Shown here in pieces: positions 27,351 through 35,092 of a stretch of DNA of 64,000 nucleotides (position 1 is the stretch's first letter; every line of letters begins with the position of its first letter). Below the pieces are notes generated by a model. It did not search any database. It saw only the letters and a program-made list of their open reading frames with translations, and was not told the origin of the DNA. Location: positions 1 through 64,000 of the forward strand of contig NZ_DAOUQB010000001.1 of the NCBI RefSeq assembly GCF_030625865.1. Reading direction: 5' to 3'. A program made the position numbers and the translations under genes. This DNA comes from Anaerotignum sp. Lineage in GTDB: Bacteria; Bacillota; Clostridia; Lachnospirales; Anaerotignaceae.

Positions 27351-27379
27351 TTGCCTTTTTTATTAAAATATGATAAAAT
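27351..27379 (+). promoter_or_regulatory. Promoter for ftsH
   Basis: TTGCCT (27351-27356) and TAAAAT (27374-27379) are spaced 17 bases, giving a leader of about 65 bases. Confidence 0.5.
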
Positions 27380-27449
27380 TATTAACTGATACGGATTCAG
27401 GAGAAGAAAAGAAAAAAATTCGCATTACGAATCAACAGGAGGGAATCTA

Positions 27450-29375
27450 TTGAATAAATACTGGAAGGCCATAGGGCTGTATGCGGTGATTTTTGTTATT
27501 ATTTTGGCTTTTTTGGCCTTCAATGGCGAGGGATTCACCAATCCTCAGAAGGAAGAAGAGGCATATACTTACAGTGACTTAGTAAGCGAGCTGGAAGGCG
27601 GAAATATAAAAGAGCTTGACATTAGTAGAAGCAAAGAAGTTGGGGATTTTGGTACTGTGGATGCAACACTTAACGATGGCAGTGTGATTACTGTAAATAT
27701 TCCCAGTATTTCTACTTTCCAAGAACGTGTGGATCAAAAAGTTGCTGATGGGGACGCAATTAAAGTAACAACGGAGGATGTACAAAAAGAAAGTTTGCTT
27801 TCAACCATATTACCGTCTTTGATTATGATGATTGTTATGGTGCTGTTTTTTATGCTGCTGTTTAATAAGCTTCAAGGCGGCGGCGGGAAGATGGCAAGCT
27901 TTGGCAAGAGCAAAGCAAAGATGAGCGTTGAGGGTGAAAATAAAATTACCTTTGAAAACGTTGCAGGCTGTGATGAAGAGAAGGCGGAGCTTGAAGAATT
28001 GGTTCAATTTCTCCGAACCCCTCAAAAATTTACGAATTTGGGTGCACGTATTCCCAAAGGCGTCCTTTTAGTAGGCCCTCCGGGGACAGGTAAAACATTG
28101 TTGGCAAAGGCTGTTGCAGGAGAGGCAGGCGTACCCTTCTTTAGCATTTCCGGATCGGATTTCGTGGAAATGTTTGTCGGCGTTGGTGCATCACGTGTGC
28201 GTGATTTATTTGAGCAGGCAAAAAAACATGCGCCAAGTATTGTTTTTATTGATGAAATTGATGCCGTAGGTCGTCGCAGAGGCGCCGGACTTGGTGGCGG
28301 ACATGATGAAAGAGAGCAAACTTTGAATCAGCTTCTTGTTGAAATGGATGGTTTTGGGATTAACGATAGCGTTATCATTATTGCTGCCACAAACCGTGCA
28401 GATATTTTAGATCCTGCGCTGTTGCGTCCCGGTCGTTTTGACAGACAGGTTTATGTTGGCAGACCTGACGTAAAGGGCAGAGAAGCAATTTTGCGTGTGC
28501 ATTCCAAAGGAAAAACTTTGGCACCTGATGTTGACTTAAAGGTTGTTGCACAAACAACAGCAGGGTTTACAGGTGCTGACTTAGCAAACCTTTTGAATGA
28601 AGCGGCGTTATTAACAGCCAGAGCGAATAAAACCGCCGTTGATATGGCAGAAATTCAGAAAGCCCTTATCAAAATTGGCGTGGGAACAGAGAAAAAGACC
28701 AGAGTTATCTCTGAAAAAGAAAAATATATTACGGCTTACCATGAGAGCGGCCATGCCATTCTATTTGAAGTTTTAAGCGAGTTGGATCCTGTTCATAGTA
28801 TTTCCATCATTCCTACAGGTATGGCAGGGGGTTACACCATGCCGTTGCCCGGGGAAGACAAAATGTATATGACAAAGATGTTTATGGAACAGGAAATCAT
28901 CAGCTTATTGGGCGGTCGTGCTGCGGAATATATTGTAATTAAAGATATAACCACAGGTGCGTCAAATGACATTGAACGTGCAACGGCAATGGCCAGAAAT
29001 ATGGTTACAAAGTATGGTATGAGCGATATTTTGGGCCCGATACAGTTTGGTGATGACAACAATGAGGTGTTTATCGGCAAAGATTGGGGACATCAGCGCA
29101 ATTACAGCGAAGCTGTTGCAACGGATATTGATAAAGAAGTGAAACGTATTGTAACTTATGCTTATGATGAAGCAATACGAATTTTAAAAGAGAATTTGGA
29201 AGTATTGCATGCTTCAGCAAAACTCCTTGTGGAAAAAGAAAAAGTAACGGGAGATGATTTCCGTAAATTATTTGACCAAGAGGTGCGTAATGAAGTTTTA
29301 GGCATCTCAACGGAAGAAACAAAAGCAATTACAGATTCGCAAAACATAAGAGAAGATAGAGAGGAGCAAGACTAA
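27450..29375 (+). CDS. ftsH: ATP-dependent zinc metalloprotease FtsH
   Basis: Membrane-bound AAA+ protease that degrades misfolded membrane proteins and short-lived regulators. The 641-residue protein has a TM helix at 7-25, a periplasmic domain, a second TM at about 113-131, the AAA+ module with 'GPPGTGKT', '[13 protein letters not shown]' and 'RPGRFDRQ', and the zinc protease motif 'HESGH' with a later Glu/Asp ligand. The start codon is TTG with AGGAGGG 6 bases upstream. Its stop codon overlaps the next ATG (TAATG). Confidence 0.97.
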   Translation: MNKYWKAIGLYAVIFVIILAFLAFNGEGFTNPQKEEEAYTYSDLVSELEGGNIKELDISRSKEVGDFGTVDATLNDGSVITVNIPSISTFQERVDQKVADGDAIKVTTEDVQKESLLSTILPSLIMMIVMVLFFMLLFNKLQGGGGKMASFGKSKAKMSVEGENKITFENVAGCDEEKAELEELVQFLRTPQKFTNLGARIPKGVLLVGPPGTGKTLLAKAVAGEAGVPFFSISGSDFVEMFVGVGASRVRDLFEQAKKHAPSIVFIDEIDAVGRRRGAGLGGGHDEREQTLNQLLVEMDGFGINDSVIIIAATNRADILDPALLRPGRFDRQVYVGRPDVKGREAILRVHSKGKTLAPDVDLKVVAQTTAGFTGADLANLLNEAALLTARANKTAVDMAEIQKALIKIGVGTEKKTRVISEKEKYITAYHESGHAILFEVLSELDPVHSISIIPTGMAGGYTMPLPGEDKMYMTKMFMEQEIISLLGGRAAEYIVIKDITTGASNDIERATAMARNMVTKYGMSDILGPIQFGDDNNEVFIGKDWGHQRNYSEAVATDIDKEVKRIVTYAYDEAIRILKENLEVLHASAKLLVEKEKVTGDDFRKLFDQEVRNEVLGISTEETKAITDSQNIREDREEQD

Positions 29376-29776
29376 TGGATTTTAACAACATTGTACCCGG
29401 CATTACCTATGAAAGAGAATATATTGTTGAGGAGGCGGATACAGCAACTGTATTCGGTAACGATAATGTACCTGTTTTTGCATCTCCTAGATTATTATCA
29501 TGGATTGAAGGTACCTCTATTGGTGCTGTAAAGCCGTTTTTGCCAGAAGGCTGGGAAACTGTGGGAACATCTTTTGAGTTTAAGCATATGGCAGCTACTC
29601 CCGTGGGAATGAAGGTACGTGTTGTAGTAGAGTTAACAGAAGTAAACGGTAAGCTCTTAACATTCCAGATTAAAGCTTATGATGAAGTTGACAAAATCTG
29701 CGAAGGTACCCATGGCCGTGCAATTATTGAACTACAAAAATTTATGAGCCGTGTAAACAGCAAGGCAAAAGCGTAA
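29375..29776 (+). CDS. Hot-dog thioesterase, FlK-like
   Basis: A 133-residue single hot-dog domain of the fluoroacetyl-CoA thioesterase-like group, a family widespread in Clostridia where it does not imply fluoroacetate metabolism. 'SPRLLSWIEGTSIGAVKPFLP' holds the active-site Glu/Thr region and 'GTSFEFKHMAATPVGMKV' the His. It probably hydrolyses short acyl-CoAs. The gene overlaps ftsH by one base, with the ribosome binding site inside the last ftsH codons, so its output is tied to FtsH translation. Confidence 0.85.
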   Translation: MDFNNIVPGITYEREYIVEEADTATVFGNDNVPVFASPRLLSWIEGTSIGAVKPFLPEGWETVGTSFEFKHMAATPVGMKVRVVVELTEVNGKLLTFQIKAYDEVDKICEGTHGRAIIELQKFMSRVNSKAKA

Positions 29777-29787
29777 GGTAAGAATTT

Positions 29788-29814
29788 AGAGCGTCTCATA
29801 GGCGCTCTTTTTTT
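29788..29814 (+). terminator. Terminator of ftsH-thioesterase
   Basis: AGAGCG (29788-29793) pairs with CGCTCT (29803-29808), followed by T7. Confidence 0.8.
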
Positions 29815-29829
29815 GACGGAGGCTATCAT

Positions 29830-30801
29830 ATGTATCGAATTTTAGAAATATTACGTCGAGAATCGGGATTTCTTTCAGGCGAAGGGATTGGAAAGCAATT
29901 GGACATTAGCCGAGCCGCCGTTTGGAAAGGAATCAAAAAATTGAGGCAAGAGGGTTATGAAATTGAAGCTGTTACCAATAAGGGCTACCGCTTGGTTTTG
30001 CATGATACCATGTATAATGATAAGGAGATTGCTCAGGGGCTGGAGACAAAAAAATTTGGGCATCCCATTTTCTTTTATAAAATTACGGATACCACCAATG
30101 GATGTTTGCGCGCGGCGGCAGTAGAGGGGGCACCGGAAGGAACCATAGCCGTTGCAGAACAAATGACGGCAGGACGGGGCAGACGAGGAAGACATTGGGA
30201 AGCTCCTGCCGGTTCCGGTATTTGGATGAGCATATTACTGCGTCCTACGATTTTCCCTTCAGAAGCATCCGTACTTACCCTTTTGGCGGGTTTGGCTGTT
30301 TGCCAAGCATTAGAAGAAGAAACAGGCCTTTCCCCTCAAATTAAGTGGCCCAATGATATCTTATTAAATGGAAAGAAACTGGTTGGAATTCTAACGGAAA
30401 TGGATTGCGAAATGCAGGAAACCCATTTTGTGATTGTTGGAATCGGCATTAATGTGAATACAGCAGAATTTCCGGAGGGAGTAAATGATGTTGCAACATC
30501 CCTTTATTTGGAAAGTGGTAGAACTTTTTCCAGGAAGAACATCCTGCAACGGGTTTTACTGAATTTTGAAAATTTGTATGAAGCGTTTATCAGTTCTCAT
30601 TCCGGTTTTGCACCGTTTTTATCAAGGTACAAGGAAAAGTGCAGTACCCTTAATCAGGAAGTTAGGGTGATTGGAAAGGAAACTTTTTTTGCGCAAGCGG
30701 TGGATATTACGCCGGAGGGTGAATTGGTAGTGATTAGGAAGGATAATGGGAAACAAGAAATTGTGTTTTCCGGAGAGGTTTCTATCAGAGGGGGAAAGTA
30801 A
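29830..30801 (+). CDS. birA: Biotin-protein ligase and biotin repressor
   Basis: Attaches biotin to carboxylase carrier domains and, through its N-terminal winged helix, represses biotin genes. The HTH is at about residues 1-60 ('LDISRAAVWKGIKKLRQEGYE'). The ligase active site is 'GRGRRGRHWEAP' with 'IKWPNDILLNGKKLVGILTE', and a C-terminal SH3-like domain follows. The product is a full-length group II BirA of 323 residues. No biotin synthesis genes are nearby, so the operator targets are elsewhere. Confidence 0.96.
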   Translation: MYRILEILRRESGFLSGEGIGKQLDISRAAVWKGIKKLRQEGYEIEAVTNKGYRLVLHDTMYNDKEIAQGLETKKFGHPIFFYKITDTTNGCLRAAAVEGAPEGTIAVAEQMTAGRGRRGRHWEAPAGSGIWMSILLRPTIFPSEASVLTLLAGLAVCQALEEETGLSPQIKWPNDILLNGKKLVGILTEMDCEMQETHFVIVGIGINVNTAEFPEGVNDVATSLYLESGRTFSRKNILQRVLLNFENLYEAFISSHSGFAPFLSRYKEKCSTLNQEVRVIGKETFFAQAVDITPEGELVVIRKDNGKQEIVFSGEVSIRGGK

Positions 30802-30802
30802 G

Positions 30803-31183
30803 TTGAGTGACTTTATTTTGGCAGCGGCGAGCTATGAGAAGCAAAAATATTATTTGGAGCCAAAGTTTCAGGCGCTTCCTGAATCCATTCAGGAGGAGAT
30901 ACGTATCATTTGCGTTACAACGGCGCAAAAGCTTGGTTGTACTTTTCTCATGGGGTTTCGCCAAAACGGTGAAATTTATTTTGAAACCGTAAAGCGGGAG
31001 GACGATTTCAATTTTGATGAAATTGGCGCAGAGTTAGAGGTAAAGGAGATTATTCGTAAACAAAAAAGTCTGCTTGCATCTTTAACAGCATGGTTTACCA
31101 TTTTTTTTACGGAAGAAGGGGAAAAATTAAAGGACAAGCTTTTAGAAGAATCAGAAAATGGAGAAACATTGTACAAAAATTAA
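30803..31183 (+). CDS. DUF6145 family protein
   Basis: A 126-residue soluble protein that I match, from memory of the pattern 'AASYEKQKYYLEPKFQALP', to the DUF6145 family found in Lachnospiraceae next to birA. No function is known. It is mixed alpha/beta and acidic, with no TM or signal sequence. The start is a TTG at 30803 with AGGGGGAAAG upstream, 2 bases after the birA stop codon; an ATG at 30746 lies within birA and would give an unrelated N-terminal extension. Co-transcription with birA is clear. Confidence 0.75.
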   Translation: MSDFILAAASYEKQKYYLEPKFQALPESIQEEIRIICVTTAQKLGCTFLMGFRQNGEIYFETVKREDDFNFDEIGAELEVKEIIRKQKSLLASLTAWFTIFFTEEGEKLKDKLLEESENGETLYKN

Positions 31184-31201
31184 CGAATTTTTAAAAATAT
31201 A

Positions 31202-31229
31202 TTGTAATTATTTCATTAGCTGTTATAAT
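31202..31229 (+). promoter_or_regulatory. Promoter of the panT unit
   Basis: TTGTAA (31202-31207) and a perfect TATAAT (31224-31229) are 16 bases apart. The predicted start near 31236 leaves a leader of about 160 bases before the coding region. Confidence 0.6.
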
Positions 31230-31234
31230 GGTTC

Positions 31235-31394
31235 ATGGTAACCTTTCTAAGAGGAAATCAGGGAAAGATGTCATGGTTTTAAGAAGCCAGATATACTTCG
31301 AATGCTTAGGAAGTTTAACAAAAAAACAACCTAGTAATCTTATATCTTCCGCTATGCGGAGCATAAGAGTGAGAATGAAAGGAGCTATATTTAA
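31235..31394 (+). promoter_or_regulatory. Structured 5' leader of the panT-like gene
   Basis: An approximately 160-base untranslated leader. Its last third forms a clear hairpin: CTTAT/ATAAG outer stem (31339-31343 and 31363-31367) with TTCCGC/GCGGAG inside, 10 bases before AAAGGAG. Upstream there are short conserved-looking purine runs (GAGGAAATCAGGGAAAG). It fits no riboswitch class I can name. The hairpin could govern ribosome access. Confidence 0.45.
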
Positions 31395-32039
31395 ATGAGT
31401 GAACAACTAGTGGCAATGAAAAACGAAAACAGGATTTCTGCGAAGGAATTAACGACAACAGGGATGATGATTGCAATTATTTTGCTAATGTCATTTACCC
31501 CTTTAGGCTACCTTCGAACGGCTGGTTTAGAGGTGTCATTAATTACAATTCCCGTTGCAATTGGAGCAATGATTATCGGACCCAAGGCGGGTTTGCTTTT
31601 GGGGGCGGTTTTCGGGTTGACAAGCTTTTACCAGTGTTTTGGAATGAGTCCTTTTGGGGCGGCGCTTTTGGGAATTAATCCCTTTTTGACTTTTCTTGTT
31701 TGCGTACCTACAAGAGCTTTGATGGGGTGGTTTACGGGCCTGGCTTTTAAAGGAATTGAAAAGTTAGACCGTTCCAAAACAGTTTCCTTTTTCATAGGTG
31801 GGCTTCTTGCCGCATTATTTAATACAGTGCTGTTTATGGGAGCACTCATGTTGTTTTTCTGGAATACGGAATTTATACAGTCCATTAATGCCAGTATAGG
31901 CAACTTAAGCTTTTTTGCATTTGTACTTACCTTTGTCGGTGTGAATGGTTTGTTGGAGATGCCTGCAACTTGTATCGTTGGTGGGGTGGTTTCTAAAACA
32001 CTGAAAAAAGTATTATATAAAAAAATTCGTTCAAACTAA
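31395..32039 (+). CDS. panT: ECF transporter S component, probably for pantothenate
   Basis: A 214-residue membrane protein with about six helices, the substrate-binding subunit of an energy-coupling-factor vitamin transporter. The first helix has the T-component docking pattern, and 'LEVSLITIPVAIGAMIIGPKAG' is typical of the ECF S-component fold. Substrate is inferred: the next two genes are pantothenate kinases. The shared ATPase and T subunits (EcfA/EcfT) must be encoded elsewhere. A strong terminator separates it from coaX, so linkage is by neighbourhood and partial read-through. Confidence 0.8.
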   Translation: MSEQLVAMKNENRISAKELTTTGMMIAIILLMSFTPLGYLRTAGLEVSLITIPVAIGAMIIGPKAGLLLGAVFGLTSFYQCFGMSPFGAALLGINPFLTFLVCVPTRALMGWFTGLAFKGIEKLDRSKTVSFFIGGLLAALFNTVLFMGALMLFFWNTEFIQSINASIGNLSFFAFVLTFVGVNGLLEMPATCIVGGVVSKTLKKVLYKKIRSN

Positions 32040-32050
32040 GGCTATCGGTA

Positions 32051-32077
32051 AAGGTGCGGGTCAGCCCGCACCTTTTT
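32051..32077 (+). terminator. Terminator between panT and the coaX pair
   Basis: AGGTGCGGG (32052-32060) pairs perfectly with CCCGCACCT (32065-32073) across TCAG, then TTTT. Confidence 0.9.
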
Positions 32078-32104
32078 AACCCTTGTTTTTAAGGAGAGGG
32101 CAGA

Positions 32105-32902
32105 ATGATACTAGTAATTGATGTTAGTAATACCAACACCGTGATAGGCGTTTTTGATGGAGAAGTGCTTGTGGCTAATTGGCGATTATCTACGTTAAGC
32201 AGCCGAACCTCTGATGAAACGGGCATACTAATCCGTTCGTTTTTTCATCATGCCGACATTCCGGTGATAGAAATTGAAGCAGTGATTATTTCCTCTGTTG
32301 TCCCCAATGTGATGTATTCATTGACCAACGGGATTCGTAAATATTTTAGGCGGGAAGCATTGATTGTTCGTTCGGGGATGAAAACAGGTATCAATCTAAG
32401 GATGGAAAATCCTAAGGAGATGGGGACAGATCGTATTGTTAATCTGGTCTCTGCATATGAAAGGTACGGCGGACCGGCTATCGTGATTGATTACAGCACG
32501 GCAACGACCTTTGATGTGATAAGCGAAAACGGCGTGTTTTTGACAGGAATTACGGCACCCGGGCTTCAAGTGTGCGCGGAGGCTTTATACCAAAAGGCTG
32601 CAAACTTACCTAAGTTCGAAATTGTTGCGCCAGAGAGTATTATTACCAAAACCACCATTGAGAGTATGCAAGCAGGGCTTGTGATCAGTCATATTGGAGA
32701 AACGATTTATATGATTGAATGTATTCGAGAGGAAGTGGGTTTGCCTGAATTGAAAGTCATTGCCACCGGCGGACTTGCCAAAATAATTGATGATCAGGAA
32801 GAAATATTTGATGTTTTTGACCCTGTTCTTGCGTTGCATGGGTTACGGCTTATATATGAAAAGAACAAGAACAGGCGACAGGGGGAAAGCAAATGCTTCT
32901 AG
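32105..32902 (+). CDS. CoaX-like type III pantothenate kinase homologue, first copy, altered motifs
   Basis: A 265-residue member of the type III pantothenate kinase family (first step of CoA synthesis), in tandem with a second copy. The family's first phosphate motif, normally D-x-G-N-T, reads 'DVSNTN' (codon AGT), and the second, normally D-x-G-T-A, reads 'DYSTATTFD' (codon AGC). Both glycines are serine. The catalytic-Asp motif is kept ('GTDRIVNLVSAYE'), as is 'ATGGLAKII'. The product is otherwise full length and conserved, so it is not a decaying pseudogene. It may have weak or changed kinase activity or a regulatory or subunit role. It overlaps the second copy by 10 bases. Confidence 0.85.
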   Translation: MILVIDVSNTNTVIGVFDGEVLVANWRLSTLSSRTSDETGILIRSFFHHADIPVIEIEAVIISSVVPNVMYSLTNGIRKYFRREALIVRSGMKTGINLRMENPKEMGTDRIVNLVSAYERYGGPAIVIDYSTATTFDVISENGVFLTGITAPGLQVCAEALYQKAANLPKFEIVAPESIITKTTIESMQAGLVISHIGETIYMIECIREEVGLPELKVIATGGLAKIIDDQEEIFDVFDPVLALHGLRLIYEKNKNRRQGESKCF

Positions 32903-33660
32903 TAATAGACGTTGGGAATACCAACTATGTTTTAGGTGTATACCATGGAGAAAAACTTGTAAAATGCTGGAGAATGGCTACCGGTAGCAATAAAACTGCA
33001 GATGAAACAGGGATTTTTCTGTATAATTTATTTGAAACAGCAGGTTTTGATGTAAAGCGGATTGAAGCAGTGATCATTTCCTCTGTGGTTCCTGACATTA
33101 TGTATTCTTTAACACAAGGAATTAGAAAATATTTTAATATAGAACCTATGATTGTAAGTGCTGGAATGAAAACGGGCATTGTAATCAAACGGGACAACCC
33201 CAAAGCAGTGGGAGCGGATCGTATTGTTAATTTGGTTGCAGCAAATGAAATTTACGGTGGACCTGCCGTGGTGATTGACTATGGTACTGCCAATACCTTT
33301 GATGTAATTAATGAAAAGTCAGAATTTATAACGGGCTTGATTACCCCGGGTATTTCCATTTGTTCTGAGGCTTTGTACCAAAGAGCCGCTCAGCTTCCGA
33401 AAATAGAGATTAAAAAACCGAAATCTATTATTGTGAAAAATACAGTTGGAAGTATACAGGCTGGTTTGGTTATAGGGCATATTGGACAAACGAAATATAT
33501 TATTCAGCAGTTAAAAGAACAGCTTGGGTTTTCGGAAATTAAAGTCATTGCCACCGGCGGTCTGGCAAGGGTCATTGATCCGGATAAGAAAATATTTGAT
33601 ATATTAGATCCTGTTTTGACTTTAAAGGGTCTAAGGATTTTGTATCAGAAAAATAGATAA
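32893..33660 (+). CDS. coaX: Type III pantothenate kinase, second copy
   Basis: Phosphorylates pantothenate, the first step of coenzyme A synthesis. The 255-residue protein keeps all canonical motifs: 'DVGNTNYVLGVY', 'DYGTANTFDVI', 'GADRIVNLVAANE' and 'ATGGLARVI'. It is clearly a paralogue of the preceding gene; long blocks such as 'IEAVIISSVVP' are identical. The ATG lies within the end of the first copy (10-base overlap), so the two are translationally coupled and could form a mixed dimer. A terminator follows. Confidence 0.95.
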   Translation: MLLVIDVGNTNYVLGVYHGEKLVKCWRMATGSNKTADETGIFLYNLFETAGFDVKRIEAVIISSVVPDIMYSLTQGIRKYFNIEPMIVSAGMKTGIVIKRDNPKAVGADRIVNLVAANEIYGGPAVVIDYGTANTFDVINEKSEFITGLITPGISICSEALYQRAAQLPKIEIKKPKSIIVKNTVGSIQAGLVIGHIGQTKYIIQQLKEQLGFSEIKVIATGGLARVIDPDKKIFDILDPVLTLKGLRILYQKNR

Positions 33661-33662
33661 TG

Positions 33663-33690
33663 AAAAGGACGGGGGTGCCTCGTCTTTTTT
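33663..33690 (+). terminator. Terminator of the coaX pair
   Basis: AAAAG-GACG (33663-33671) pairs with CGTC-TTTT (33681-33688), with one bulge, followed by T. Confidence 0.65.
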
Positions 33691-33751
33691 CTTGCCAAGA
33701 ATAAAAATGTTTGGTATGATAAAAAACCGAAGAAAGAAATGAGGTGTTACC

Positions 33752-34732
33752 ATGAAAATTGGCAATGTTGAACTTGAAAATAATGTTTTTTTGGCACCCA
33801 TGGCGGGGGTAACCGATCTGCCTTTTCGCCTTCTTTGCAAAGAAATGGGCTGTGGATTGGTTTATTCTGAGATGGTAAGCGCCAAGGGAATTTTATACGA
33901 TAATAAAAACACAACAGAGTTATTGAATGTTGAAGCGGCTGAGCGTCCCACTGCGATACAGCTTTTTGGCTCAGATCCCCAAATATTAGGGGAAATGGGA
34001 AGAAAAATAGAGGGATATCCCTTTGATATTATAGATGTAAATATGGGATGTCCTGCCCCCAAAATTGTGAAAAATGGGGAGGGGAGCGCTTTAACAAAGG
34101 ATCCCTTTCGAGTTGGAGAAATTGTAAAGGCTTTGGTTACAGCGCAGAATAAACCCGTTACCATTAAATTCCGCAAGGGCTTTGATGATTTGCATATTAA
34201 TGCACCGGAAATTGCAAAAATTGCTGAGGCAAATGGTGCGGCAGCAGTGGCGGTACATGGTAGAACCAGAGAGCAATATTATAGCGGCAAGGCAGATTGG
34301 GATATTATTCGCCAGGTGAAAGAGGCTGTTGCCATTCCGGTTATCGGAAATGGTGATGTGTTTACCCCCCAGGATGCTAAGAATTTATTTGAGCATACAG
34401 GCTGTGATGCCATTATGGTAGGGCGAGGTGCTCAAGGGAATCCTTGGATTTTCAAACGGATTCTTCACTATTTAAAAACAGGAGAACTTTTGCCAGAACC
34501 AACTGCACAAGAACGGGTGGAAAAGGCATTGTGCCATGCAAAAATGCTGATTGCCTATAAAGGGGAATATACCGGTATTAGAGAAATGCGCAAGCATATG
34601 GCTTGGTATATGAAAGGGATGCCCGGGGCAGCTGAATTGAGAGGTAATTTGAATTATACGGAAAGCTTAGAGGAAATGGAGAGTTTATTGCAGGGATATT
34701 TGAGAAAACAAGAAAAAGATTTATTGAGATGA
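33752..34732 (+). CDS. dusB: tRNA-dihydrouridine synthase, DusB-like
   Basis: FMN-dependent reduction of uridine in the tRNA D-loop. The 326-residue TIM-barrel protein shows 'FLAPMAGVTDLPFRLLC', 'DVNMGCPAPKIVKNGEGSAL' with the catalytic Cys, 'AVHGRTREQYYSGKADW' and 'VMVGRGAQGNPWIF'-type FMN phosphate binding. The family is the NifR3/DusB type common in Firmicutes, where one Dus often modifies several positions. GAGGT precedes the ATG. Confidence 0.93.
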   Translation: MKIGNVELENNVFLAPMAGVTDLPFRLLCKEMGCGLVYSEMVSAKGILYDNKNTTELLNVEAAERPTAIQLFGSDPQILGEMGRKIEGYPFDIIDVNMGCPAPKIVKNGEGSALTKDPFRVGEIVKALVTAQNKPVTIKFRKGFDDLHINAPEIAKIAEANGAAAVAVHGRTREQYYSGKADWDIIRQVKEAVAIPVIGNGDVFTPQDAKNLFEHTGCDAIMVGRGAQGNPWIFKRILHYLKTGELLPEPTAQERVEKALCHAKMLIAYKGEYTGIREMRKHMAWYMKGMPGAAELRGNLNYTESLEEMESLLQGYLRKQEKDLLR

Positions 34733-34807
34733 AATATATGAATAAGCTTTTTTGTTGAGTGGGATTGAGAACCAATCTAGATTCCTTTCGGAGGAATTTA
34801 TAAATTT

Positions 34808-34852
34808 AAAAAGACCATATACCAAGGGAACGCCTTGAGATATGGTCTTTTT
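34808..34852. terminator. Bidirectional terminator between dusB and copA
   Basis: AAAAAGACCATAT (34808-34820) pairs with ATATGGTCTTTTT (34840-34852) with an inner CAAGG/CCTTG stem. It can stop both convergent transcripts. Confidence 0.92.
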
Positions 34853-34885
34853 CTTTGGTTCTTTCATAATTTAGAAAAACAACGA

Positions 34886-35092
34886 TTACTGAATATCTAC
34901 AACTTCGTAGCCTGCGTCGGTAACGGTTTGAATTAATGCCTCATCGCTAATATCTTTTGCAAGGGCAACTGTAGCACTTTTGTCGTCTAAACTAACCTGG
35001 GCAGATACCCCATCCATATCGTTTAAAGCTTTTTCAACTCTTGCTGTGCAATGCCCACAGGACATACCCTCAATTTTCAATACTTTTTTCAT
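34886..35092 (-). CDS. copZ: Possible internal start giving a free CopZ-like chaperone
   Basis: In frame inside the copA 3' end, AAAAGGAGG (35109-35101) stands 8 bases before an ATG at 35092. Translation from it gives a 68-residue protein starting '[15 protein letters not shown]', the exact form and length of a stand-alone CopZ copper chaperone with its CxxC site. The preceding linker ('NTQKEETT') is simply what the ribosome binding site encodes. The gene may therefore make both full CopA and free CopZ. An alternative is a recent fusion of two cistrons by loss of the copA stop codon. Confidence 0.55.
   Translation of the reverse strand: MKKVLKIEGMSCGHCTARVEKALNDMDGVSAQVSLDDKSATVALAKDISDEALIQTVTDAGYEVVDIQ

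Noticed and set aside
31235-31330. Possible cobalamin riboswitch before panT
   Set aside because: Only a short segment resembles the 3' end of that class; the conserved GCCACTG box and the rest of the core are absent.
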